From Tupaia tana (taxonomy: Eukaryota > Chordata > Mammalia > Scandentia > Tupaiidae): DNA of 64,000 nucleotides. The number at the start of each line of letters is the position of its first letter. Within the stretch, counting starts at the first letter, position 1. The translations under genes and the position numbers were made by a program. The notes below the pieces were generated by a model. The model was not told where the DNA came from and did no database searches. It worked only from the letters and a program-made list of their open reading frames with translations. Shown here in pieces: positions 11,827 through 24,195 of the stretch. The DNA lies in the NCBI GenBank assembly GCA_026018925.1, contig JAKSZU010000009.1, forward strand, positions 69,924,949 through 69,988,948, in the 5' to 3' direction.

Positions 11827-13221
11827 AATACAAAGGACCCCAAATAGAATCAACCCAAGAAGATCTTCTCCAAGACACATTATAGCCAGGTTGACCAAAA
11901 CCACAGACAAAGACAAGATACTAAGATTGGCAAGAGAAAAACATCAAGTTACCTACAAAGGACATCCCATCAGGCTAACAGTAGATCTCTCATCGGAAAC
12001 AATGCGAGCGAGAAGAGAATGGAAAAATATATTCAAAGTGTTATGAGAGAAGCAATTTCAGCCAAGAATACTGTACCCGGCAAGATTTATCTTTCAGGTG
12101 GGAAGAAAAGACAAGAACACTCTCAGATAAACAAAACCTGAAAGAATTTACCAGCACCAGACCAGATCTCCAAGAAGTTCTCAAGGGTGTGCTGTATCAA
12201 GAAAATTAAACACAGACACATGGAAATAAGAGTCCAAAAACTATGAAAGTGGCCAACTTAATCATAGGGACAAGTCTGGAGTTGAATATTATATCCCAGA
12301 ATTTAATCAGGAAAATTGAACCAGAACAGAAGATAAAAGTACGTGAGACTGATAAGTTCATGCACCTACCATTTGAACAGAATCCTAACTTGTTTCCTGG
12401 CTTTAAGCAAAGTTCCTTGGCACTTCTTTGAGTTAAGTTAAAACTGGTTTTCTCAGTATTAATGAGTAAACTCACCATTGAAAGTAGTTAGATTATGTAG
12501 GAAATTGTGTGATCAATGCAATGTGGGTGGGAAGGGAATGAAGGACAATTGTGGACACCGGAGGTGGTGTGAGAGGAGGGTGGAAAGGGACAGAGGGTCA
12601 GAAAGAGGGGTAGAAGTAATTCTAGGAACTAGTAATGGAAAATTTTTTGTAATGTGCATGATTGAGTCACTATGCAGTGTGTACTGAATGGGAGATTGCA
12701 TTTTGTATGCTGTGGTGAAGCTTAGGGAAGGAATGTAAATTGAGTTACAAAAAAAAAGTTTCAGGAAAAAAATATATATCTATTCAATGACTGCAGTAGG
12801 ATATGTAGCCACAGCTAGGTGCTATTTTTTAGGATGTGTAAAGTAAGACTTGTGTTCATGGAAATGTGTGTATCACCTGTGTTTGCTATGAGGGTATTTG
12901 GATTGGTTAGGGTCTTTGGTGATACAATAAAATGTGAGGAGAAAACAGTATAGAAAGCAAACATAGATACCAGAGACAGTGTGGGAGGAGAGTGGGAGAT
13001 GGCAGAGGGTAAGAGATAGGGAATCAAGGATGGGGGGGAAAAAAAAGCAAAACATACAGAAGACAAGAAATGGAAGATCATTTGCTGACAATAACATGTT
13101 TGTTGATGTGCTTGATTGAGACAATATATAGTGTACTCTGGATGGAAAATCTCATTTTGTATGCTGTAATGATGTTCAGTGAATGAATGCAAATAAATAA
13201 ATTGAAATAAAAATAAAAAAA
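11827..13221 (+). mobile_element. HAL1-like element: L1 ORF1 C-terminus joined to a non-ORF2 tail
   Basis: 11827-12209 encodes the C-terminal domain of L1 ORF1p, the RNA-binding/chaperone protein. HPIRLTVDLSSET and MRARREW are readable, followed by a stop at 12044-12046, FQPRILYPA in the same frame, a frameshift, and LKEFTSTRPDLQEVLKGVL to the stop at 12207-12209. Instead of ORF2, about 1 kb of non-coding tail follows. This contains two diverged copies of one segment (about 12525-12755 and 12955-13195, each ending near cattttgtatgctgt) and a terminal A-rich tail. Target repeat ttaaaactcaac / aaaactcaact. Half-L1 (HAL1) elements have this ORF1-only layout; assignment to HAL1 is inference. Confidence 0.7.
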
Positions 13222-13242
13222 AAACTCAACTATAAGAGGAAA

Positions 13243-13500
13243 GATCAGCAGATGTTGTAATGGTTACATTGCTGAACTCCCACATAGTCGATGGAGGTTG
13301 GAGTCCCGGACCAGTGCCTTAAAGCTCACACTGGGTGCACATGTGTGCTTGCCTAAAATTCTGAGAGGAGAGTGGAGGAGAAGGTATTGAGGCATGACCA
13401 TCTTCCCTACAGGGTGATTTCTCTCTCCCTATTTCTCTGGCTCTCTTTGTCTCTCTGGCCAGCACATACACGCTACAACAAATCTCTATAAAAAAACAAA
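13243..13500 (+). mobile_element. tRNA-derived SINE, long form
   Basis: Moderately diverged full copy. Clear target repeat in the old L1: actcaactataaga before, actcgactataaga after. Confidence 0.92.
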
Positions 13501-13645
13501 ACACTCGACTATAAGAAAATGAACAACCTAACTTTTAAAAAGGGTAAAAATATTCATACAATTCATTATTTAAAAAATACACCAAGGGACTTCAAAAATT
13601 TGTAGAAAATTCGTAAGTAAAATATAGGGTTATTTCAGTGCAAAT

Positions 13646-13832
13646 TATTTTTTTTTAGTTTTTTATTTTTATTTTTATTATCAACATAATCTTCTTTATA
13701 TTACATTGGATTACTTATAACTTTACAGTGTATTACATTGCTTTTTCAAAAGGGAATGCCATGCATGTCAGTCAATACAGAGACATTAATCTCCCCGCTT
13801 CAACATTCAATATCTTTTCTATGATTTTCCCA
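13646..13832 (-). other. Unclassified A-tailed fragment, antisense
   Basis: On the minus strand it ends with a long A-rich tail (T-rich at 13650-13680). It lies between the old L1 and the 3' end of the next L1. It matches neither L1 3' end used elsewhere in the window. Confidence 0.4.
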
Positions 13833-13849
13833 ATTATTATTATTATTAT

Positions 13850-16341
13850 TCTAATTATTTTTTAAAACAGTCAATCACTATTTCTCGTTTTGCTTGTAAA
13901 AAGACTTTACCCATCATGAAATACTTCTCAGACCAATCCAGTTGAGAATACTATACATGTCATCATCAACAGGTAATAAGCCAGGTCTGTTTCTCACTAA
14001 CGTCCTGCCTCTCTGTTGTTCTCTTGCTATCTTTCTCCATCCTCTTCTTTTCACCTCCCCCATTCCACACTGTCCTATTCTCATTAAGTACCTTCACTGC
14101 TTTTATGTCCTCCAATTTTTCGCTCTCTACCATAGAGTATGGATAGTCGGTATATATTGAGTGGATACATACAATATCTTTCTTTCATAGCCTGGCTTAC
14201 TTCACTCAGCAATGGATCCTCCATATCTGACCACTTTCTATCAAATGCCAGGGTCTTGTTATTTTTTATGGCTGAGTAGTATTCCATAGAGTTTATATAC
14301 CACACTTTTCCAATCCATTCATCAGTTTGTGGACATTTAGGTTGGTTCTATGTCTTGGCAATTGTGAATAATGCTGCAATAAACATTGATGTGCAAGCAC
14401 TTTTCTGACTGAGCGTTCTCCTGACTTTCGGGTAAATACCCAGAAGTGGGATTGCTGGATCAAATGGTAGTTCTATTTGTAGATCTTTGAGGAACCTACA
14501 TATTGTTCTCCACAGTGGTTGAACTAGTTTACATTCCCACCAACAGTGTAGGAGGGTTCCCTTTTCACCACATCCCCGCCAACACTTATCATTTTTTATA
14601 TTCTTAATCTTTGCCATTCTGACAGGGGTTAGGTGGTATCTCATTGTGGTTTTTATCTGCATCTCTCTTATGATGAGGGATGTTGAGCATTTCCTCATAC
14701 GCTTTATGGCTGTTTGTATGTCTTCCTTAGAGAGATTTTTGTTAAGCTCATTTTCCCATCTCTTAATTGGGTTAATCATTTTTTTTTTCGCATAAGGCAC
14801 TTGAGTTCCCTGTGTATTCTGGTTATCAGTCCCTTGTCTGAGGGATATTTAACAAAAATATTTTCCCATTCTGAGGGTTGTCCGTTCACACTTGTTACTG
14901 TGTCCTTTGCTGTGCAGAAACTTCTTACTCTGATATAGTCCCACTTGTCTATTTTAGGGATTATTGGCTGTGCTTTGGGAGTCTTATTTAAGAAGTCTTT
15001 GCCTACTCCAATGTCTCCCAGAGTTTCCCCAGCATTTTCCTCCAGTAGTTTTATTGTTTGAGGTCTTAGGTTCAGATCTTTGATCCATTTTGAGTTGACT
15101 GTTGTTAATGGTGAAAGATGAGGTTCAGTTTCATCTATCTGCAGGTGGATACCCAGTTTTTCCAGCACCATTTACTAAAGAGGTTTTCCTTTTCCCAATG
15201 GATTGACTGATATCCTTTGTCAAAGATCAGTTGGCTGTAAGCTTTGGAGGCTATTTCTGGGGTCTCTATTCTATTCCATTGGTTCACATGTCTGTTCTTA
15301 TGCCAATACCATGTGGTTTTGATGATCACAGCTTTATAGTATATCTTGGGATCTGGGAGTGATATGCCTCCTACTCCATTCTTCTTGCACAGGATTGCTT
15401 TTGCAATACAAGGTCTTTTATGATTCCAGACAAATTCTATGATTGTCTTTTCTAGATCTGTGAAGAATATTTCTGGTATTTTGATTGGAATTGCATTAAA
15501 CATGTAGATTAATTTGGGTAGAATTGCCATTTTGATTATGTTAATTCTTCCAATCCAGGAGCATGGGATGTCCTTCCACTTTTTTATGTCACTTTCAATA
15601 TCTTCTTTTTAAGATTTTCGTAGTTTTCTTTATAAAGGTCTTTGACTTTCTTAGGTGTATCCCTAGGTATCTTATACATCTTGTGGCTATGGTGAAAGGG
15701 ATTCCTTTTTCAGCTCTGCTTTGTTCAACTTCTTGTTCATAAATAGAAATGCTATAGATTTTTGGATATTGATTTTGTATCCTGCCACCTTACTGTATTC
15801 ACTTATTACTTCAAGAAGTTTTCCATGGATACCTTTGGGTCTTCTGAGTATACCATCATGTCATCTACAAATAAAGATATTTTCAACTCTTCTTTGCCTA
15901 TTCAAATGCCTTTAATATTGTTCTCTTCTCTTATTGCAATAGCTAAGACTTCCAGTACTATATTAAAGAGCAGTGGAGAAAGTTGTCAGCCTTGCCTAGT
16001 ACCTGTTTTCAGAGGAAAAGCTTTGAGCTTTTCCCCATTCAGTATAATGTTAGCTGTAGGTTTTTCATAGATTGCTTTTATTGTGTTCAGAAATGACTCT
16101 TCTATACCAATTTTTTCTGAGAGTCTTAATCAGAAAAGGATGTTGTATTTTATCAAATGTTTTCTGTGCATCAATTGAGATGATCATATGGTTTTTATCT
16201 TTCTTTCTGTTAACGTGGTGTATTACATTTATGGTCTTGCGTATATTGAACCACCCTTGCATCCCTAGTATAAAGTCTACCTGGTCGTGATGAATGATCT
16301 TTGTTATATGTTGTTGGATACGATTTGCCAGTATCTTGTTG
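13850..16341 (-). mobile_element. Younger L1, antisense, 5'-truncated
   Basis: Contains the L1 3' UTR (its own type, with a tract reverse-complementary to atactatacatgtcatcatc) and ORF2 back to the RT N-terminal part, ending abruptly at 16341. Long pieces of frame survive: 14348-14800 (C-terminal domain with [15 protein letters not shown]), 15135-15530 and 14776-15171. Frameshifts separate them, so it is inactive. The 3' UTR type is shared with the pieces at 20676 and 60828. Confidence 0.93.
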
Positions 16342-17062
16342 AGAATTCACTATTATTATTATAGAAGAATTTTGGAGAATATTTTTAGATCTGTGACCAA
16401 AAGACGATTCACAGAATACCTTCTAAAGAGTCTGTAGAACATATGCATAAAAGATCACCCACAAACTTAGTCACCCAGAGAATGAAGAAGATAAGAGAGT
16501 CAAAGACAGAACAGATTGCTTTTTTAACATATAAGTACTGTCTCCTGGGTAGTATGGGCCAATACATATCTCTGACCCATACTGTTTCTGCTCTTACCAT
16601 ATGGAGGAAGAAGTGAAGGACTAGAAGAGTCCATGCCAATTCTTGCCTCTCCTGTGGAATGAACCACTCCTTTCTTTAATTTGTTTTTCTCTTTTTATTA
16701 CCATGTTTTTTTACATTTAATTACTGTGTATCTTTACAGCAGAAAAAATGAATTTTCTCAGGATAAATACACTGCATATTAGTCCAATCAAAGATACTTT
16801 CTTTGACATTTTTAGAGCAGGGTAGAAAAGTCCCCTCCCCAGCTCTTATATTTATATCCATAAATAGATAGTGGTTTAAAACAAAATATACTATTTAAAG
16901 TACTAAAAGTTGAAATTCCAGACCATTGAAAGTCTATGCCGGTTGAAAACAAAGAAAAACTTGAGTTTTTGCCACAGGGCACTCAGTTTCCTAATTCTTC
17001 CTTATCAATCATGTGAATCTTTGGAAACCATTTAGATTTAGCTACTGTCCTTTATTTTTCAC
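16342..17062. other. Unique sequence, nothing recognised
   Basis: A 76-codon antisense frame at 16409-16639 has hydrophobic stretches but no recognisable family and no splice context. Confidence 0.45.
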
Positions 17063-17180
17063 AATTAGATTCATCCATTCATTCATTACCTACTACTGAC
17101 CGGGGTCTCTGTTATGTTCAGGAACATAAAGATAAGCAAAACATAGTCCTTAGCTTCAAAATCCTTGCAGTATACTTCAG
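17063..17180 (-). mobile_element. L2-like 3' end, antisense
   Basis: Plus strand reads attcatccattcattcatta, then a degraded 'caggcactgtgctagg...aacaaaacatagtcctt' pattern typical of reversed L2. Confidence 0.55.
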
Positions 17181-17198
17181 AATACAAGAGGAAATGGG

Positions 17199-17445
17199 GG
17201 ACCAGCAGTTAGTGTAATGGCTATGTTGCTGGACTCCCATGTGGTTGACTGCGGTTCGCGTCCCGGACCCGGTGGCTTAAAACATACCGGGCACATGTGC
17301 TTGCATGCCCAAGATCCCAAATGGAGGAGAAGGGATTGAGGCATGGCCATCCCCCTAGGGATGATTTCTTGCTTTTGGTCTCTCTGTCTGGCAATCGCAT
17401 GTGCCTTATGGCGAAAGAAAAACCTCTCCAAGAAAAACAAAAAGA
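17199..17445 (+). mobile_element. tRNA-derived SINE, long form
   Basis: Young-looking copy with B box GGTTCGCGTCC. Target repeat caagaggaaatggg on both sides (about 17186 and 17449). A small deletion shortens the middle block. Confidence 0.94.
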
Positions 17446-17624
17446 ATTCAAGAGGAAATGGGACAGCATAGAACTGCTTGTGGAGTTATTCTTCCTTCTA
17501 AAGGAATATTGAGAACTATTCAAAAGTCAGTTTTGTAGGCAAATGTTGCTGATGGCCCGACTCTTGCAGAGAGTTAGTATTGAAAGTTGAATTGCTGAGT
17601 CTTTAAAAATTTGAAGTGACTAGG

Positions 17625-17886
17625 AACCAGCAGTTAGCATAATGGCTATGTCGCTGGACTCCCACGTAGTCGACTACGGTTCGCGTCCTGGACCCGGTGG
17701 CTTAGAACTCACGCTGGGCATGTGTGCGTGCGTGCCCAAGATCCCGAGAGGAGAATGGAAGAGAAGGGATTGTGGCGTGACTATCTTCCCTGGGGGGTGA
17801 TTTCTCGCTTTCTATCTCCATGTCTCTCTCTGTCTGTCTGGCAAGCACACGTGCCCTATAGCAAAAACCTCCCCCCAAAAAAAAAA
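17625..17886 (+). mobile_element. tRNA-derived SINE, long form
   Basis: Full copy with B box GGTTCGCGTCC. Target repeat aatttgaagtgac / aatttggggggtgac. Only about 180 bases from the previous SINE and in the same orientation. Confidence 0.93.
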
Positions 17887-18984
17887 CAATTTGGGGGGTG
17901 ACTTTCCTTTTAAAGAAGGAAAAGATGAAACTTGAACACATTACAACGTAAGTGATTAATTTGGGTTTGATATCCCTCTCCATTGCAAGTTAAATATGAC
18001 ATTTTTTTTTTTTCACTTCTTTCTGGGAGATGACAGTATTGTTAGGCAGCTGCCATCTTCTAGATTCTAAGTATGTGAGCTCCTGCCCTAACTGAAAGAG
18101 ACTGCTCTACTCTTGCTTTCTGTTTGCCAGTTGTTTGGATCTGGGGACTTTTTAAATGCCAAATGCATGTCTACATTCCAAAGATATTTTCCTTTATGGG
18201 AATGAGAGGAAAACTCTATAAACTTAAATAAATAGAGTTAATGGGGGTCTGTATGTGTTTTGGGGTTGGAAAGTGTGATGTAGGAAGTATTCAGGAAGCC
18301 ATGCTAAAATTTTCACTCAGTGATTTTGTTTTCTAAAATAATAAATCTGTTGTTGCTGGATTTCCTGTTTCTGATTGACAATAATTAAGGGGAAAAACAT
18401 TTTGGACCAGATTATTTTCCAATTTAACCTTCTTGGCACCATTTTCCTTGACAGGGAAAGGATCCTTGAGATAAACATACACACCTGTGACAAAACAATA
18501 GACTTTAATTAATAACTTAATAAATAGTCTCATATGAACATTGGTTCCAGGAAGGCAATTGTCCATGAACTACTTGGTTCCGATGGTATTATTTACCTGA
18601 CGTTCTTTACAGTGAAGGAAAGAGGATAAAATCTTCTTGATTGAAATGGAATATATGTGTATGGTGTGAATGTTGGATATGAAGGTATATATTAAATCAA
18701 ACATCTTTTAAAAATAGAATGGTAAAGATACTGGCTTCAGGAAACAATTAATCTGTACAAGAACTTATGAATGTCAAAAGCAGAGACAGAAATCTTTTGT
18801 AAACCAAAGCATTTCCTGGCAGGCTAGGAAAAATAATTCTACTTCGTCTTTTGCTTTTGACTCACTAATGTTAATGCTATTCCAAAGAGCGGATATAATT
18901 TAGTTTTATCCACCTTACACAGGCTCTTATTTCAGTAACAGCAGACTTTTTTTTTTTTCTGGCAATCTAACTTCCCTATATAGT
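17887..18984. other. Unique sequence, nothing recognised
   Basis: No repeat family or gene signal seen; a 77-codon antisense frame at 18333-18566 has no recognisable domain. Confidence 0.45.
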
Positions 18985-19226
18985 GTATCAGTTAAATGCA
19001 AACGTTGTATTGGCACTACTTTGGTTCAAATCCTCGCTTTACCATGTCACAGCTAGACAACTGTAGGCGAGTTACTTAACCCCTACATACATTATTTTTT
19101 TCCCCTTGAAAATAAGATTAATATTAGTTCAAGGACCAGTGGATGTCATTATGGCTATGTCGCAGGACTCCCACAGTCTACTGTTGTTTGAGTCCTGGAC
19201 TTGGCAGCTTAAAACTCATACTGGGC

Positions 19227-19261
<35 letters not shown>

Positions 19262-19500
19262 CAAAATCCTGAGAGAAGAATGGAGGAGAAGGGATTATGG
19301 CACGGCTATCCCCCCAGGGGGTGATTTCTCACTTCCTGTCTCGGTCTCTCCAGTGAGCACATGAGCCCTATAGCAAAAATCTCTCAAAAAAAAAATTTTT
19401 TCTAAACTGTATAGGGTTACAATGAGGATTAAACTGTACTTAACGTATAATGTCAATGGAACTGTGCTTAACACATAGTGTCAATGCAGTTTTAGATATT
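18985..19500 (+). mobile_element. MIR SINE, split by a younger SINE
   Basis: 5' part 18985-19130 (ggttcaaatcctcgctttac, cagctagacaactgtaggcg, ttacttaacccct) and 3' part 19400-19500 (gttacaatgaggattaaact, tgtgcttaacacatagtgtc) are the two halves of one MIR. Confidence 0.8.
19132..19395 (+). mobile_element. tRNA-derived SINE with internal (TG)n
   Basis: Inserted in the MIR. The gcgcgtgtgcgtgcgtgcc segment of the middle block has become a (TG)n tract at about 19229-19259. Confidence 0.88.
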
Positions 19501-20208
19501 GTTGTTGATTCATTCTTTGTAGTCTAATGGAGCTAATTTTACCTCTCTAGATCCAAGTGTAGCACATGAACTAGAAACAGGCAATATATATATTCTGTTA
19601 TTCTGGCATAATAATTGGGCCTAGGATAAGCACATAGTTCAAGGTGATCTAATCAGGACCAACTAATTATGTAATGTCTAATTGAATAACTGGACAGGAA
19701 AAATTGTCTTTCCCCTGGGCCTCTGGAGCTAGCACAACAGAAATCTAAAGATGCTGGGAGCCATGATATAATTTTGTAGAAAAAGTCAGCCCAACGGCAA
19801 AGCTAGCACAGGGAGGGACTGCCTTGAGATAGGTAAAGAAGTTCATCATGAATTTGTTTGAGAATCTGAATGTATTAATAGTACTTCCTGAAGTGAGATA
19901 TTCCTGGACTTTGCCATTGCAAAGCTAGAACTATCACTTAGAACTGAAAAAGCTGCTATTACTATGAATTGTTCATTCTTCACATATCCTGGATTTATAC
20001 CATGTCTGTGAACAACATGAAACTCATCTCTCTAGCTCCTAAAGTTATATAGAAGTATATAATCCAGTCCCAAACAATAAGGATATGCATATTATTTATG
20101 ACCTTTAAAAAAAATCAATTGGAAAAACCTATGAACTAACTTGTTAAAAGTAAGTCGCTTGGGTCCCACCTCAGATATATTGAAATTATGAAATGGATAA
20201 TATGCATC
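19501..20208. other. Unique sequence, nothing recognised
   Basis: No repeat family or gene signal that I can name. Confidence 0.4.
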
Positions 20209-20462
20209 TTTTTTAGAGAGCTATTTTTCTTATAGGGCACTCTCCATAGAGACAAAAAGAAACAAAGAGACAGAAAACGAGAAGTCACCCCCCAGGGAAG
20301 ATGAGCATGCTGCATATCCTTCTCCTGCATTTTCCTCTCAAAATCTTGGGCATGCATGCACACGAAACTGGCATGAGTTTCAATCCTTTGGATGTGGGAC
20401 TCGAATAGCAGTTGGCCGTGTTGGAGTCCAGCAACATAACCATTATTCCATCTGCTGGTCCT
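20209..20462 (-). mobile_element. tRNA-derived SINE, long form, antisense
   Basis: Complete, moderately diverged copy ending ccatctgctggtcc. Target repeat tgcatctt on both sides. Confidence 0.9.
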
Positions 20463-20675
20463 GCATCTTAATCTTAATGTATATGCCCATATTTCATTTT
20501 AACATCTTAATGAAAAGTAAGGGTCAGGAAAAATGAATTTCCCTTATTGAACTGTAAAATCTAAAATGAAAACTACACCTAAGTAATCTCCTACATAAGA
20601 TATTAGTATAGACACTTTTTTCTGCCCTTAGTGATTTTCCTTATCTATATCCTAAGGAAATGCACGTCAAGAATA

Positions 20676-21335
20676 TATATGGAGGTTCTTCAAAGACCTT
20701 TAAATAGAAGTACCATATAATCCAGCAGTTCTACTCCTTGGTATATACCCAAAGGACAGGAGAACTCTAAGTTAGAAAAGCCCTTGCACAACTGTATTTA
20801 TTGCATTATTATTCATGATTACTAAGACATGGAACCAATCCAAATGTCCACAAAGAGATGACTGGATTGAAAAAGTGTGGCACATACACTCCATGGAATA
20901 ATATTCAGCCATAAAGAAAACAAGACTCTGGAATTTAATAGAAAGTGGATGAATATGGAAGATTTACTGCTAAGTGAAGCAAGTCAGGCTATGAAAGAGA
21001 GGCATTGCATGTCTCCACTTAACATCTATTAACTGTCTACACTCTATGGTAGAGTCTGAAATTCTAGAGGACATAAAAACATCAAAAATTGTTATGGAAA
21101 CTGGGGACAAAATGGAAGGAGAGTAGGAGAGGGGAAGAGTTCAGGAAGGGAAATTTGGGAAAAAATGAAGAAGTAAGACGTTTGTGGGACACAGATATGA
21201 TTTGTTACCTGTTGATGATGACGTGTATAGTATTCTCAACTCGCCTGCTGTGTGGCATATATGATGTTGGGTAAAATCTCTTTACAATCTAAATGATGTA
21301 TAACAATTGAATGTTATAATATAATAAATAGTAAT
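20676..21335 (+). mobile_element. L1 3' end, sense
   Basis: Last part of ORF2 (ggttcttcaaagacc..., ccaaaggacaggagaact, gccataaagaaaac) and 3' UTR of the same type as the 13.8-16.3 kb L1 (acctgttgatgatgacgtgt). It ends in an AT-rich tail. Strongly 5'-truncated. Confidence 0.9.
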
Positions 21336-21374
21336 AATTTAAAAATATATACACACACACATAAATATATGTGT

Positions 21375-22045
21375 ATGTATGTGTGTGTATAATAAAATTT
21401 TGCTCTCTATGGTACCCTACTGTGCTACAAAATACTAGAACCTGTTTTTCTTATCTATCTGTAATTTTGTATCCATTAACCAACAAATTTCTATCTGCTC
21501 TTCCCCATTTATTTTCCCTGCCTCTAGTAACCATTATGCAAATCTCTAATTATATGAAGAAAATTTTTTAAATTTCCACATATAAGTGAGAGTATGTGAT
21601 TTTTCTCTTTTGTTGCCTGGCTTATTTCACTTAACATAATGTCCTACAGGCTTATCAATGTTGCCTGAAATGACAGGATTTCATTCTTTTTGATGGATAA
21701 AACACACACACACGCATACACACACTTATAAACCAGGTGTGTGTGTGTACACATACCATAGTTTCTTTATCCATTCATTGGTTAGTTAACACTTAGGTTA
21801 AATCCATATATATACAATTTGTGTGTATGGCATCAACTCTATGACACACTGATTTCTCTTCCTTTAGATAGATGCTTAATAGTTGTATTTCTAGATAATT
21901 TAGAAGTTCTATTTTTTACTTTTTGAGAAATTGACATGTCATTTTCCATAATGGTTTTACTAATATACACTCTAACTAGTGGTATAAAAGAGTTCTCTGC
22001 ATCCTTATTAACATTTGTTATTTTATTTTTTATAATAATTCTTAG
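21375..22045 (-). mobile_element. Old L1 (L1M) 3' UTR and ORF2 end, antisense
   Basis: Matches the reverse of old L1 3' ends: accctactgtgctacaaaat, tggcttatttcacttaacat, aatgtcctacaggcttatca. A (CA)/(TG) interruption lies at 21704-21751. Confidence 0.85.
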
Positions 22046-22196
22046 CCCTATCAGAATCATCTGTGATGCTTTTTAAAATACAGATTCCTGAAGCTCATTC
22101 CTAGAATTTCAATATATCTGAGATAGGACCCAATCAACTAACTTTTAACAATTTTCCCAAGAAATGCTGTTGTCCAACCATGGAAAATTACTGATA
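22046..22196. mobile_element. MER5A-like hAT DNA transposon fossil
   Basis: cagaatcatctgtgatgctt, tttaaaatacagattcctga and a terminal ctgttgtccaaccatgg follow the MER5A pattern (non-autonomous Charlie-group element). Confidence 0.65.
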
Positions 22197-22690
22197 TAAG
22201 TAAATGATAGGTCTGCAGGTGGAGGAAGTTTTAAGCTCTACTATTGGGAATAAAAGAGAAAAACAGGAGTGTAGTGCTGCATTTTCTGCCCTCTGACCAC
22301 ATTTCCTTCATTATTCTGTGCTTTTCATAGCCAGTCATTAATTAGAAAGAAGTCAGTACACTAATGACACCAAAGAGGAACTGATTGATAATAACAGAAT
22401 GTTCCTTTCAGAGTATTTGCCTGTAAACAGAGAATACTTCCTAAAAAATAATCATTCTAATGTCAAACTCTTAGCAAAGTAGCAATAGGGAAACTTTTAA
22501 ACTAAAATCTGTTACATGAGACTGGTCTTTTTCTCTGTATTTTTTCATTTGTAATTGCATATATACCACTTTATTCACATTTTAAGTGAAGTGTTCTATG
22601 GCATGTGAATGTAGACTTAGCACTTAATTTTTTTTTAATCATAAAGAAAGTTGTAATGATTTAGGAAAAAATCAAGAATCAAGAACAGAG
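22197..22690. other. Unique sequence, nothing recognised
   Basis: No repeat or gene signal seen. Confidence 0.4.
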
Positions 22691-22697
22691 ACAGAGG

Positions 22698-22966
22698 GAA
22701 CCAGCAGTTAGCGTAATGGCTATGTCACTGGACTCCCACGTAGTTGACGGCGGTTCGCATCCCGGACCCGGTGGCTTAAAACTCACGCTGGGCGCGTGTG
22801 CATGCGTGCCCAAGATCCCGAGAAGAGAATGGAGGAGAAGGGATTGCAGCATGACCATCCCCCCTGGAGGGTGATTTCTCGCTTTCTGTCTCTCTATCTC
22901 TCTCTTCTGTCTGTCTGGCGAGCGCGCATGCCCTATAGCGAAAAAACCTCTCCAAAAAAGAAAAAA
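22698..22966 (+). mobile_element. tRNA-derived SINE, long form, young
   Basis: Near-consensus copy, head ggaaccagcagttagcgtaa. Perfect 15-base target repeat aagaacagagacaga before (about 22682) and after (about 22968). Confidence 0.95.
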
Positions 22967-23348
22967 AAAGAACAGAGACAGATACCTTTCCTAAATATAA
23001 ACCATTAAAAAATTTTGCCGATGCCTTTAACTTTGTTTTTTATTCCATTGATTCAATTGGCTTTCCATGTGAATAAGCATCTGTTATGGTGCAGTATATT
23101 TCTTAGTTGATGTGTTTCCTGTTTATTTTGAATGTAATACATTTTCACAGTTATTCATCAGGAAATAATTGTAGATGCATTTACTAAAATGATTTTAATA
23201 ATATCAGATACTTTTTAAACATGAGGTGGAATTTTATAGGTTGCAGTGTCATAATTTTGTCCTTGTTATCTATTTTTGTAGGTGTAATATTGAGGAAAAA
23301 TTATTTTCAAAAGTCCCCTAAGACTCTTTTTAATTCTATAGTTTTCTT
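22967..23348. other. Unique AT-rich sequence
   Basis: Nothing recognised. Confidence 0.4.
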
Positions 23349-23523
23349 TTTCTTAGAGAATTATTTATTTAATTCAACTTGTTACTATTATTTTTTAATT
23401 TAACCAGAGAGAGAGAGAGAGAGAACGGGAAAGTGAGAAATCAAGCTGCCAGGTCCAGGACTTGAACCGCGGTTGGACATGGGGATCCAGTGCCTTTAGC
23501 TGTCATGCCACCTACAGGCCTCC
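23349..23523 (-). mobile_element. tRNA-derived SINE, short form, antisense
   Basis: GA repeat followed directly by gccaggtccaggacttgaac and the head, with no middle block. Target repeat taattctatagttttctt / taattctatattttctta. The long T-rich 3' tail resembles that of the copies at 30965 and 54106. Confidence 0.8.
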
Positions 23524-23584
23524 TAATTCTATATTTTCTTATGTAAAGCAATATTTTTGAAAGAAATCTTTGACAAAGCACCCT

Positions 23585-23775
23585 TCAGTGGGACATGGTT
23601 ACACTGCAATCCTTTTTTTCTTTATATCTCCATCCTATCAGGATTTGGGGCACACATGTACATGTACTCAGTGTGTTTTTCAAACCACCAGAGCTGGAAT
23701 CTGAACTGCAGTGACCATGTAGGATCTGACTATCTATGCACAGCATTTAACTGTTGCACTATGGGGCTAGCAGGT
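23585..23775 (-). mobile_element. tRNA-derived SINE, long form, antisense, 3' tail missing
   Basis: Starts within the middle block (gacatggttacactgcaatc) and runs to the head (ctatggggctagcagg). The CT stretch and A-tail are absent. Confidence 0.75.
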
Positions 23776-24195
23776 GCTATTGGAATACTTTACCTGTTAT
23801 TTACGACTTCTTAAATCATCCAATGAAAGAGTTTATAGTTGTGACAGAGACCTAATTGCTAGCAAAGCCTCTTGCACTTCGTACAAAAAGTTTGGAGATG
23901 ACACCCATTCCAAATAAACAAAGTAAATTAGCTAGGTATGAGGGGAAATGTATTCAGGGAAAGTTGAATTAGAATACTGAATGACTAGCTATATATTATT
24001 ATCCAAACAATTAGTAAACATTATATTCTACTTGTCTTTGTAAGCATAATGCTATATTCTTCCAATATATATTGTGTATATATCAAAATGGTCTTGCAAC
24101 AATATTTACCTAACTGGATTTTAGTAATTTGACATTTATAGAGTGATATCTTTTCTCCAGATCCTAATCTAAGCCTTTTACCTGTAGCATATTAT
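23776..24195. other. Unique sequence, nothing recognised
   Basis: No repeat or gene signal seen. Confidence 0.4.

Larger units (their letters stand above)
11756..13575 (+). mobile_element. Old L1 ORF2 fragment, interrupted by HAL1-like element and a SINE
   Basis: 11756-11826 reads like old L1 ORF2 (actatttacaaaacataact, ctcttaaaactcaaca). The same reading resumes after the insertions at 13222-13242 and 13501-13575 (actataagaaaatgaacaac). The phrase following 'aaaactcaac' links the two ends. Confidence 0.7.

Noticed and set aside
12206..12701. Coding frames in the HAL1-like tail
   Set aside because: They are short, lie on both strands, and have no similarity between the two tail copies at the protein level.
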